A DNA stretch of 64,000 bases from Himantopus leucocephalus. Lineage: Eukaryota > Chordata > Aves > Charadriiformes > Recurvirostridae. The stretch covers positions 72,441,109-72,505,108 of the forward strand of contig RSEF01000004.1 in NCBI GenBank assembly GCA_003993805.1. Direction: 5' to 3'. The notes under the pieces are model-generated. The model had not been told where the DNA came from. It did no database searches and saw only the letters and a program-made list of their open reading frames with translations. Position numbers and translations under genes: made by a program. Shown here piece by piece: positions 49,401 to 61,300 of this stretch. How positions within the stretch are numbered: position 1 is the stretch's first letter; each line of letters opens with the position of its first letter.

Positions 49401-50239
49401 TAATGGTTTAAGCTAGTGAATTTTACTTTACCATTGGGAGACACTAAGAGTGGGCCAAAGGTCAGTTACTGCAACATAGTGGATGTTTATTTATAGCAAC
49501 TCACCTGCATTGGAACCTGCAAGTCCTACGGACTTCAGCTATTGCATTCAAGAAGAAAAAAAATGGAAAAAAAGGTAGTTTTCAGTGTTTTCAGTTTTTT
49601 GAAAGAACAAAAAGGTGTATTTTAAAACCAACATTAATGTAAAATTTAAAGATCCAAAAGCAATAGAGAAGTTCACACTGGGTCAGCCTATAACTGCATA
49701 ATGCAAACAGAATCATTGAATGATGCTTTCTAGTATTTCTTGCACTCTGTAAATACTCATGTTTCATCAAAAGACTTGGTAAAACAGGCAAGCTATATAA
49801 AATCCTGAAGGCCTATGTACATGGCTTATTTTGGACTTTTTATCATGGGAATAAATCTGAAGGTTATGGATTCTCATAATACCTCTTTGCTGTCATGCTG
49901 TCTTCTAAAGCAGAAACTAATAGCTTGAGTACTTCCACTAATCCTCTGTGTAGAAGTGTATTCCAGAAAGGCAAGGAAATATCTTCCACTGATAGATCCC
50001 CAGAGTCTCAAATCTTTGGAGATCAAACTTAATTAAAGCTCTGCCTAGAAAATATAGCAATGCAAATTAAAAAGTATAATATGCTCTCAAGGTAAAATTC
50101 CAATGTACCTTGCATTTCTGTATCTGTTTACTCACTATGCTTTTTTCATGTCAGACACCTTTGAAAATAAAGTTGTGAAGTGGTTGGTCTTCAGTTAGGG
50201 CTCAGAGAGTCCATCTGAGATCATTTTTTTTTTATGCTG

Positions 50240-50430
50240 GAAGCTGTACAAACATGCCCTAGAGGGGCACCATGCTGCCTCTGAGAGTTTATAGCCCAGC
50301 TGAACCAAACAAGTAAAGGACAGGAAGAGAAAATAATACTGTCACATTAACCGGTAGGGAAGACAAGACTGAGCAAGAAATTTGCAGTAGAGCAGAGAAC
50401 TGAACCTGTAACACTTATATCCCGTGTCTT
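50240..50430 (+). mobile_element. Possible MIR/L2-like ancient relic
   Basis: Segments such as AAGACAAGACTGAGCAAG and GCAGAGAACTGAACCTGTAAC resemble the shared 3' region of old MIR/L2-type elements (an ACTGAGGCA-like block followed by GGGAATTGAACCC-like sequence). The match is by eye and weak. Confidence 0.3.
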
Positions 50431-52415
50431 TAGGGGCAACATTATTTTTCCTCTTGATTAAAGTCTGCAAATTCATTTGACTCATAATCATTTATTCACT
50501 TTAGTTGTGATCTAATACCTAAGAATGTAAGAGGAAAAAACTCTCCACCGTAATTTTACTTTTTGCTTTTTTGCTTTTTATTTTCTCTTAGGTTCATTCT
50601 AAAGGAGAAAATAATGTAATGAAGAGAAAATGCTTTCTTTGATTTTTCGGCTCTTTCTTACAAGGGAGTTTGTCACGGCAAGTCTATACGTAACAGATAT
50701 TTCTGTTGTGCTGTAGTATCTAACCTACATACAACAGTAGCCAGATAAAGACTTGGAGAAAGCCAAAGAGGCTGGAATAGGGCTACATGGTATCTGGGAG
50801 GTGGGGAAAATTAAATAGTGAAAATTAGGTTAATAGGAAAAAGGTTCTAAGAAGCTGTGAATAGTTTGAATGCAGTCAAATATCCTTTGAAGAGTTGCTC
50901 TGTTATGACTCATAGTGGCAAATTCAATTTTGTGGGTTTTTTTCTTGTACATTGTCTTGATCTATTCTCTCTAATTTATAAAAGGGAAGAAAATAAAATG
51001 TCTAATTTTCATTAAGGACACAAACTAGGATGAAATATTAGGTCCAAAAAACAAATCCAGAAATGTGTGGTGTCTTTTATTATAAGCCGACAACAGTTTA
51101 AAACGAATTTGGGATGAGGTACAAGGAAGGAGAGGAAGAAAACTTCTTTCAAGTCCTCTTAGAATATGGAAAAGAATCAAACTTCATAGAGTCAGGGATC
51201 TCTGTCTGTCATATTTTGTATAACCCGTGAATGAGATCAGTGATGTGGCTATTTTATGTCCCTTTTCCTGCTTTTGTGAACTGCACTGTAAGCTTATCCA
51301 TGTTCTTTGTTTCTCCTGATTACAGTAAAATTAATTTTTATCTGATTTTCTTTTATCACAGTGTATGTTTAGACTTTTTAAAATAACAAGACATACAAAA
51401 CCTATTTTTTGGAGTTAATTGAGGCTTTTGAAGTGTTTAGGAGGAAAAGTTGACTGAGTCACATGGATCTTGTTTACATAGCTAACGAGAATTTTTATTT
51501 TAAGACTTTGAACAAGAAGCTATCAGCATACATTTAGGTCAGTATGTATTATGCAAAGTCTGTAATGGGTTTGATTGTGTATGAATGACGTATGAATATG
51601 TATAAGTTTGGATAGGCAATCCTCCACTGGGATGTTTCAGTCTTGTTTTAATCTACCTAATTTTGGTAACAAAAGCAGGTAAATATTGCAAGACAAAAAA
51701 GCAGCTGCTAGGAACTCTGGGTAAGCAGTCTAATAAGTAGTCCGTGACTACTGTACTATCTTTTTAAAATGCACCTGTGTGGAGATGTCAAATTATAGTT
51801 GCACAGACAACTTTGCCACTCTGCAGCTTTTAAGAAGTTGTGAAGTTACAGTTTCAGAGTTGTTTTTGAAGTAACTGTGTTGAGAAACCCTCTTGGAAGA
51901 ACATTTAGAATCCCCTGTCGTAATCCTATCTGTGATGGTTTCGTTAGAATTGGTGCTACCTAATTTATAAAGTTAAGCTACAGCATTGGTGACAATCACT
52001 TATGATTCCTCTGAGGAAGAAAGTGGGACAATTCTCTCCTGTCCCCCACTGCCTTGTCTCTTTATGTTCTTCTCATGACTCAATCCAGTGTATTTCTTGT
52101 GATGACCCAAGCACATAGGGTGGAGGCTGCTTTCAGATGCTTATAAAGTGGCTACCAGTTGTTTCCTGAGTTTGCAGTATGGCTTTTTACACCCTGTGGG
52201 AGTTGCTTCATCCTTCTAATATGCTTTCTTTTTGATGGTCTCTTTAGACCAAGCAAATTAACATGACTCGAAGAGGCTATTCCAGCTGGAGTTTTGGCAA
52301 TGGTTGTCTATCAAGGAGATCCATCAATTCTATTCATCAGCCTTGGAACAGAAGATTAAGAACTTCCACTTTTTAATCATGAATAAAGCAGAGGTGATGT
52401 TCAGTGGATGAAGTG

Positions 52416-52844
52416 CAGCGAAGGGTCTGGAGGACAAGTCTTACAAGGAGCGGCTGAGGGAACTGGGGTTGTTTAGCCTGGAGAAAAGGAGGCTGAGGGG
52501 AGACATTACTGCTCTCTATGACTACCTGAAAGGAGGTTGTAGCGAGATAGGGGTTGCTCTCTTTTCCCAAGTAATAGGCGATAAGAGAAGAGGAAATGGC
52601 CTCTAGTTGCGCCAGGGGAGGTTTAGACTGGATATTAGGAAAAATTTCTTCACAGAAAGTGTTGTCAAGCATTGGAACAGGCTGCCCAGGGAAGCGGTTG
52701 AGTCACGATTCCTGGAGGTATTTAAAAGACGTGTAGATGTGGTGCTTAGGGACGTGGTTTAGTGGTGGATTTGGCAGTGTTAGTTTAATGCTTGGACCTG
52801 ATGATCTGAAAAGTGTTTTCCAACCTAAATGATTCTATGATTCT
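52416..52844 (+). mobile_element. CR1 3'-end fragment, plus strand
   Basis: About 430 bp of 5'-truncated CR1 on the + strand: GTCTGGAGGACAAGTCTTAC, AGCGGCTGAGGGAACTGGGG, TTTAGCCTGGAGAAAAGGAG, AGGTTTAGACTGGATATTAG, CATTGGAACAGGCTGCCCAG, then the terminal octamers GATTCTATGATTCT at 52831-52844. It is the only bird-type CR1 copy here in the same direction as CORIN. Any open frames here belong to CR1, not CORIN. Confidence 0.96.
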
Positions 52845-53239
52845 AAGTGCTTTATATCTAGAATGTTTGAAATCACACGTGTTTTGTTTTAAATATTGCC
52901 ATGTCTTGGCTTTGAGCCCTTGAGAATCCAACAGACTGATTATGTACAAGAAAACACACTGTTGTAAAATCTGTCTTTGAATACATAAATGAGTCATAAT
53001 TCAGCCTTCAGTTTTTAAATCTGGTTGTAGTTCATGTAAGCACAATTGTGACGTGAACCACACAACCTTGGAGATCCAGCTAATGAAAAACACATATAGT
53101 CAAATCCTGTCAAAAATGAACACAAAAATTAGAGAGGAGGAGAGTGTGATAAAGTTGTGAATGCTTACCCACACAAAATAGTGTGCTCTATCTGCCACTG
53201 TTCATTTTTGTGTCTTCCATTGTTGATTTAATGGCTTCT

Positions 53240-53335
53240 ACAATGGAAATTGATACAATTGTTACCGCTTAGCAGAAAAACTGAGGAACACACAGGGTGT
53301 ATGTTACTTGAGAGGCTCAGAATAGCAGAACAAGT
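53240..53335 (+). mobile_element. Possible MIR/L2-like ancient relic
   Basis: The block GCAGAAAAACTGAGGAACAC, then ACTTGAGAGGCTCAGAATAG, resembles the conserved core of MIR/L2-type repeats (GGAAACTGAGGCACAGAG, then ACTTGCCCAAGGTCA). The match is short and by eye only. Confidence 0.3.
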
Positions 53336-54609
53336 GAATACTTTTTTCTTTCATTGGGCCCTTTGTGCCAGTCAATACGCCTTATGATAGCTGTAATTAC
53401 CCCAATAGTTATAATAATAGTAATTGCACGGATTAATTCTTCCAGAAGTAAAACATTGAGGATAGAGTTGCTAATGGCAGATAGTCAACATGACATGAGA
53501 AACATTTGGTAAAGTGTTTCCTGCACAATGTGAATACTCAGTTTCAGCTCCAGTCTACCCTCAAATTGATAATGCACTAATTCAAGGTGAAATAAAACTA
53601 ATTTACAGCAACAAGAGAGTGAAATGCTTGGCAGGTGTAATGCACAGGGTAGAGGTTCAAAGTAGTAAAAATATCTCCTGAAGATATGTGTAAAATAGCA
53701 CTAAACCATTTCTGTGTACTTTTGGAAATATTTATGTACAATAACAGATGTCATATGCAAGGTCATGATTGAGACCATGTTTCAGTGAATGTGCTGAACA
53801 TACTTGAATTCTCTTCCTAAATGAAAGGACAGTGAATCAAATCAGAGACAGTTCAAACAGAAAATTGAATAAGTAATAAATATGAACAAAGAAAACATAT
53901 GAACGTATGAACAAAGAAAATCTACAATATGCAGATTCAGAAAGTGATGGAGTATTTGCATGGAGAAAGGAATTAGAAGAAAACAAATCCTCAAACCCCA
54001 ACTCCTGCTCTGAAGAAAGATAATTGTTCAAGAAACAAAATTTTATTTCTGCTGTCCTATGACTAGAACATGGTCTTCATGAGATACAAGTAAGATGTTG
54101 AGTTAATAAACAGCTGGTTTACATCTGACTTCAAAGAAAGGAATGCTCACATATTTCTGAAAGGTTGTCGTTGACCATCGTGCCAAGAAAGAAATGAAGA
54201 AACTTGAAGAAACAGCACTCAAGAAGAAGCATTTCTGAAGATATATCTTTCTTTTCAATGCAGCCTGTATTACTCATGAATAATTTCATACTTCATGAGT
54301 TCTTTTATTAGCATTGTGTAACTGATATTTATAAGGCAGAAAAAAATGTGCTAACGAGAACATTACACTTTGCATTCTCTCTCAGAATTCAGACCTTGAA
54401 ATCAACGTGTCATACTCATCACCTTAGGAGCCATTTCTACTTGGTCCCAAGCTGAGACAGTATAAGGACAACAAATAAAAAGTTTGTTTTTGCAATGAGT
54501 ACTAGGGAAAGTATAGGTAAGGATGTGGCATTGACCAAAATATCTGTATCTAAAGTTGATTAACATGTTTTCTTAAAGGACCCTTTCTCCAGATGTTTAT
54601 AATTATTTC

Positions 54610-54634
54610 TTTTTTTTTGGGGGGGGGGGGGGGG
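54610..54634. repeat. T9-G16 homopolymer tract
   Basis: Nine T followed by sixteen G. A G run this long is rare. It could fold as a G-quadruplex on the + strand or reflect polymerase or sequencing slippage. Confidence 0.9.
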
Positions 54635-55148
54635 AAGCACCATTTCAAATTTTTTATGCCTAATATCTGTTCTGAGCAAAATCAGAAAGAAAAAATGGGT
54701 TGCTTATGAAAAAAGAGTTCCTGTAATCACCAAGAGTTCCTAATATCTCCAAGTATTTGAGCAATGGAACTTGAAATTTGGCAGCAATGTTGCTCTAATA
54801 TGTGGTAAGCTCTTTGTTGTGGCTGCTGGAAGCTGGGAAGGAAAGGGAAGTAGAAGAGAAAATGTGTTTACTTTAGGGGAACTTCTGTTTATAAAGTTTA
54901 TGTACCTATGCATATACCTACAGAAGTTAATCCCCAAATTTTGGCTTACACATCTCTGAAAAATCATAGAGTCTCTGAAAGTATCTATATCAACGTCGTG
55001 GCTCAGATAGTGTGCATGGGCCTAAGAAAGCCTCCCCATGTCACCGACCCTCCCGATAGCTAGGGGTAGCACTGTAGCTAGGTACAGACCCTTACATAAA
55101 AGGGCCTGAAAGTAAGTCTCTGATGCCAAACTCTTTTACAGTCTTGTG

Positions 55149-55162
55149 CCAGTAGATGGCAG
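55149..55162 (+). promoter_or_regulatory. Candidate CTCF binding site
   Basis: CCAGTAGATGGCAG fits the CTCF core consensus (CCASYAGRKGGCRS) at every position. It lies in the CORIN intron. One match in 64 kb could arise by chance, and no occupancy data are available. Confidence 0.45.
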
Positions 55163-56527
55163 ATGCAGTGTAGGGGAAGGACAAACCAGGGACGTAATAT
55201 AGAGAAATCAGGACAGAGAAATTAGATGCTGGAGAGAATGTTTTTCCCCCATTCGGAGAACTGTCCCTCCCTGCCCACAAATAAAGGCTATTTACAATTA
55301 CTGGTACGTATAGTTTGTAAAGAAGTCAATATACAGAAGGAAGGGAATGCTGAAGAAATTAATTAAAAAATTAAAAGCTAGAAAAGTAATACAGAGATAT
55401 AGGCAATGGCATCTTACATTGGCCAGAATGATGTCTGTGGTCCAGTGGGTCTGAAGCCAGGTTTTGCCATAGCGGGCAGCATCAAAATTGCAAGCAGTGT
55501 TTTACCCTTTCCACTGATCTAATGTACTGACCATGAAAACTTTTCCAAATCACAGAACAATCTTCTTTCAAAATGTGTGTTGGGGCTAATTATGGATAGA
55601 CCAGAGTTAAAAGGTTATCAAGCAGAGAAACATTTTGGAGAACAATCTGGGCATGGGAATGTCCCTTTGAAAATATATTTCACAATGTTGCTCAGGGGAG
55701 TTAAGAGAAGGGAAGGAGGAAGAACAGAAAATGAGGCGGACTGGTTATTTTATGAATGCATATTTTACTGATTGATTGCCTCCAGCCCTGTTGTCCTAAT
55801 GATTTACTGTGTGTATTATCTATTATAAGCTATGGTTTCTGATTTCTAAGTTGGTATGTTAACTAGGGATCACAGGTCATCCTCCTACAAATGCAATATA
55901 TTATTACTTATAAATAAATACTGATAATTTAAGTAGTTGAAATCATTGTCTACAACAAATCATAAAATGAACACGGCTTTTTGTTAATATTTGTTTGACA
56001 ATTTAATATATCTGCTAGAAAAAACATACTTTGTTTTTACAAAATGAGATTAATTTAATAAATTGCAATAATTGTAGCACAGGAGCTTTCAGTAAAACCT
56101 TGCGTTTTCACAAACATTGCAGGACTATTAATGCTGATAGTTTCCTATCAGACTCGTGCACCTGGAATCAAAACCAGAAAGGTATAGATGTGGGAACATT
56201 TTATCTTACTATAGCAAAACTCCTCTAGTAGGTATGAGTACACCGTTTTGTGTAGAAGGTAATAAATGAAAGGGGTTTGGATTGAACAGTGGTTAAAGGA
56301 TTCTCCAAGAATTCATATGCTTTTCAGCTCATGTTTAGCCTCTTTTAGTGCCCAGCTTATTAACAAGTAACTTTGAAGCCATCTGCAGTTCAAAAATAAT
56401 GCAAGTTCAGTTAATGAGACATACTAACCTTTCAGTTTGTGTCTCCTGTGAGGAGTTATTGTCACCCTGCTGGAGACCGTAGTGCTAAATGCCGTACTGC
56501 TCATGGGCTGAGGAGGACAGGCAAATT

Positions 56528-56727
56528 AGAATCATAGGATCACACAGGTGGGAAGGGAGCTCTGGAGCTCTTCTTGTCCACCCCCTTGCTCAGATCAGGG
56601 CCACCTTTAAAGATGGATGAGATTGCTTAGGGACATTTCCAAATTGAGTTTTGAGTATCTCTAAGGATGGAGGTTCCACAGCCTCTCTGGAGAACATGTT
56701 CCAGACCACTGTTTCGTGGTAGACTTT
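56528..56727 (-). mobile_element. Old CR1 3'-end fragment, minus strand
   Basis: Starts AGAATCATAGGATCACACAG and includes AAGATGGATGAGATTGCTTA and GGATGGAGGTTCCACAGCCT, then AGAACATGTTCCAGACCACT. It is more diverged than the copies at 19.65 and 52.4 kb. The inner end is approximate. Confidence 0.85.
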
Positions 56728-58320
56728 AAGTTGATATAATTTGGTAGTGCTGCTGAAAGAATCAGTCTCATCCTATTTCCCTGCTTGTTATTCCCCAGCT
56801 CAGCAGTGCCCTTTCCATGTTCTCGCAAGAGTATTTGTTCAGCTCCATGACATGCTGGATCAGGAAACTGATCTGAATTGAATTGGGAGGGACTGATCTG
56901 ATTCATTGTGTAACAGCATGAGGTGTCATGCTGGCGCAAAGAGAGAGGGAAGAGAGGTAGGGAGAGGTTCAGAAGCCAGGCTGAGAAGGCGTAAGACAGC
57001 ATCTTTCTTTTGATGATATCTGTTCCTGCCAGCTTGAAGTCTTTTTGAAACAACTTTAATGTGAGGAAGCAGCATGATAATGGATTAACGATGAACTTCT
57101 ACTTGATGGAGAGGAACCTAGATTGTAAATATGCGATAGATGTGTCTGTGACTCTTTAGGATTTCTGACAAGGTGCAGCTCAGAAAGTTTTAACTTAGGG
57201 TGATCCTTGAGGTCTTCCTTTCGACAGTGCTGTGAAGTGCACAGAGAAGCATGAGTTTTGGAAAGCTATGTGAAATTAAGGGTATCTAACAGAGTGATTT
57301 GTGGAAACGGGAGGCTGTCCTTTAGGCACAATGTTGTTTTGGGTGCCTTTATTATCCTGGTCATACAGATAGAGCAGCTGTGCAGTGTATGATTTACTCA
57401 CTGTTATTCCAGAATTTCTGTAGCAATGCTGTGGTTGAAGTAGCTTTGTGTGATTCAGAGGACCTCCATTTCACTGCGACAGATTGTCCTTGCCAAGTGT
57501 GAATTTCGTTTGCCATCATCAAAAGATCTTGTAACCTCGATTCTCAGGCATATTAGGAGCTTCATTTTTGCAAGAGATATTTCTATAGCCTAAACTAAAT
57601 CAACAGTGTGTTCAGCATGTGCATGATAAATATCAGGTGAGAATTTTCACAAATTTGACTTAATATAGGAGAAGTTTTGGCAGATGGTACAAGATTTTAA
57701 ACATCGCTCATAATTGTAGCGATATTCTTAATAATATTTATTTGAAGTGATTCCTGGTTGAACTGTAGCTCTAATGAATTCGTTTACTACGTCTCTTCCA
57801 TTTTCACTGTCATGTTTGAATCAAGTGATGGGATCAGTAAGAGAAATCTGGAAGGGCTGGCTGCTTTAGTCAGGATAGATCCTCTCTGCTGATTATGGTC
57901 GTCATACAAAACACATTAAATCATTTTGCTAGCTTTTTTGTGATAATTATTTCAATGCTGTATGGCGAAATTTATATAGCAGTTTTCCTAGAACAGGGAA
58001 GGTGCTTCTGCTGTACAGGGTACATGTTAGGTGTTTTTGATTGGTATGGTATTGAAAGCTCAGCTGTGGCATATGGTGCTGTCATATCCAGAAAGTCACT
58101 GAAGGGTCAGAGTGGGTTTCTGAATTTGTTTGTTGCTGATTCCAGACAGAAATTACTCCTTATTTTAGTCAAAATAATTTATCTGGGTTTTGTCTACAAA
58201 ATAAATGAATACGCTGACTAAAAATTTTAACCTGCGTTGTAGAGACTGTATGTGTCCATCCTTATGGATATCAGCTGAGTTTGGTCACGTTGTCCGATGA
58301 GTGTTGCTAGGCCTGAAAGA

Positions 58321-58376
58321 GATGTTAAATTCAACAGCAGCTGTTGTAGATGTGAAATTCAACAGCAGCTGCTGTC
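58321..58376. repeat. 28-bp unit in tandem
   Basis: Two adjacent copies containing AAATTCAACAGCAGCTG, starting GATGTTAAATTC at 58321 and GATGTGAAATTC at 58349, with a few substitutions. Each contains the CAGCAGCTGYTG palindrome-like core with a CAGCTG E-box. Confidence 0.9.
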
Positions 58377-61300
58377 TCCTTTATTCATTCCTGGATGGCT
58401 AAGAGGAGTCTCTTTAATCTAATGGTATCTTTGGATTTGTTCCCAGTTCTACTTTCACTGGAATCAGGAATTTATATTTCCTTCCTCTGCCTGAACAGCC
58501 CTCAGAGTTCTGTGTGAGCTCTTTGTTAGGTATGGTACTCTTGGATATCAGTGATCTGTTCTCAGGCTTGTGCAAGTGCAGCTCTTTAGCTGTCTCTTTT
58601 CTGTTGCCGCCAGATATGGCAACTATTAAGGAATAGTTAAATGGACCTGTAATTTTTAGAGGAAAACATAAGACATCTGTGTGGACCCACAGAACAGATT
58701 CCAGTCCATTTTTTTCATCTTATTTGGTTCTGAGACTTTCATGTTCTCGTAGCCTATAAACAGATTGCATGCTCTTCCATGCTGCACACAATCCATTCAG
58801 CATCTCCATCTTTTTCATTCTCATTGTATAAACCAGGCTTTTTTCAGTCTCTTGGAAAGGGCATTCCCCTTGTGGCTGATCTGTAGTTGCCAACCTCATG
58901 ACAGCAGATCAAATATTCATGAGTGCATGAGTGAGAACTGGCTTTCAGCACTAGCTGTAAATCCTTATACTGAGTCTCTGCAGGGCAGATGAGTGGGCAT
59001 CTACCAGCAATTCAGCCAATTAATAGTAAGCATAAATCTTGTATAAACAGCTGGAGCCATTCTTCAGTCTCCCACCTCGGGGGAACTGAGCTGCTGCTGC
59101 CTTTTGCCAGGATCCCCTCTGAGGCCTTTTTTCTCCTTTAAGATGTTAGGTGTTTCTCAGACTGTGGGTCCTATGTAGGCCTTTTACAGGTTAATTATGC
59201 GTCTTTGTACTTGTACACAGGAACCTGCTTCATGAAAACAGTACATGCATTTGAACTAAAAACAAGGTGGGAAGTCAGAAACATATGTGCAGCTAGCTCT
59301 GCATTCAGCACTACGAAGTGTTGCATGGAGTTGAGGCTCCTTCCCTAAATGTTGCTGTATGGATTCAATACAATTTTTTTAAGTGAAATAACCACAAAAA
59401 TCTGAAGTAATCTTGCTTTCTTTTCAGATTTTGTTGCTATGTAAAGAAGTAAATGTCAGATTTAAACCCATCTCTGGTGACAAAATAGAAAAGAAAATGC
59501 TCTCTTTTTCCAAATAACTTGCAAGATAAAGATGAAAACTGAACTATGAAAAACAAAAATACATTATTTTCTCGGTTATGTGAAACCGAAACCTTAAACA
59601 GCCCATTTATTTACAAATCCATGAATCAAAAAGTAGTATTGAGATTTTTATGAGCTTGCCTCATATAGTTGTATTCAGTGGCTCTGAATATGCTGCTCTG
59701 CATGTTGGAGTGATTTGAGAGGGTACAGAGAAAGATTTCACAAGAACTATCACTCTGAAAAACTGTAATGCTGGGTGTGGGTGTTTGCTCTACTGTAGAA
59801 ACTTCCTTCTGTGACATTTGTATTCTGTGGAAGTCTTTATTGTTAGAAAATCCCAAAAGTATTAATGACAATTAGAACTAACAATGGCTGGTATGTCAGC
59901 TTGTCACTTCAACTTGTTTGACTTCAGGACTGTAGAAACACAAAGCATAATCTTGGTTTTCTTCTTCCTGTAATTTTTGCATAGTTCCTGGGTTTTTCAG
60001 TTTGTGCCCCGCCTCGCCCCCTGCAGTCTCTCACAATTGTATTACCCGTTCCTTTATTCTGCCTCAGACCTCAGATCTATCATCATTCTTAGCCTGTGTG
60101 CCTCTGAATGATACAGTGGGTAACACCGCAGTGCTCTATGGCAAGACTGTAGTATGATTAATATTTCCTCTGGTATCCATGCCAGTTTAAACTTTTCCTT
60201 AAACGGATTTGGCTGAAAATATTCCAGCAAAATACACTACAGTTGTTTTTAACTTGGCTCAGTGCCTGAATATGACTTACTGTGTGGCCACCGAAACAGC
60301 TATCCTGGAACAACTGAAGGGATGGAGTTGGGGAAAGAACAGTAATGAGGACCAGCAGTAGTTGAAAATGTTCATCAGTCTGCCTACAGTCAGGTTGTCT
60401 ACTGAACCACAAATGTGACCTTTAGCCAGGACAGGTGCAGTCAACAACTGTGTGTTCTAAGACTGATCTTTGTGCTGTTTTTTACAGCTCTGGAATAATG
60501 ACTTTGTTTGTAACCTCTTGCAAGTCATTTACCCTCAATTGTTTTAATCTGTAAAATTGCAATAATGAATTTCTCAATAGGGCATGGCTGCAGCAGTGCT
60601 TTTACCAGGAGAGATACTAATGTGAAGACAGAAAGAAATGCCACAGAAAATAATAAGCGCTAGATATATTACAGAATTTACCAGGTTGCATGGAGAGTCC
60701 CTGCAGGATGGATAGTTATATATTTTATTTAATGCTTTTGTCAGCTTTAGCAATTTCTATCTCTCCCTCTCCTGACAGCTTATTTCTGTTTTGCCTGTAT
60801 CCCTTTGGTGGGCCAGTTCAGTTGTCAGAGGAGAAAAAAGAATACTTTTTTTTTGGTGGGGGGTCACATTACTTTTTGACTGAATCAGTTACTTGACCTG
60901 GCTTACTGTACAGCCTACAAACAGCTGTTATTGCAAAACTGAAAGCAACACCGAAACAGATACAGACATTTGGGAACAAGAGCTGCATATGCTGCTGCTG
61001 CTTCTGGAAAAGACATATCAAGAGCCGTTGCCTCAGTGGCTGCTGAGTTTGAGAGCCAGACCCTTGAGCTACCTTGAACAAGTGTTCCTCAGAAAATCTG
61101 TTAAATTCTGCAGCAAGAAAATAGTTGCCTAAAGGATCTTCCCTCTCCTTACTGCTTCTTGCAGCACACTTCTTTGATAACTTCTAGTACTTGAAACAGC
61201 CACTTAAGTGACTTAGAGAGTCTACTGATGAGCCCTGTGCATGGTAATGTGATTGCAAAGAGAAGTCACTATTAGAGAAGAAATAATTTCTGAAAAGAGT

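Noticed and set aside
52240..52380. A + strand frame after a TTTAG, considered as the next CORIN exon
   Set aside because: The translation has no frizzled-type cysteines and does not match corin; it runs up to the CR1 fragment.
57895..58221. A 108-codon + strand frame with hydrophobic stretches
   Set aside because: No recognisable domain; it sits in intron sequence with no supporting signals.
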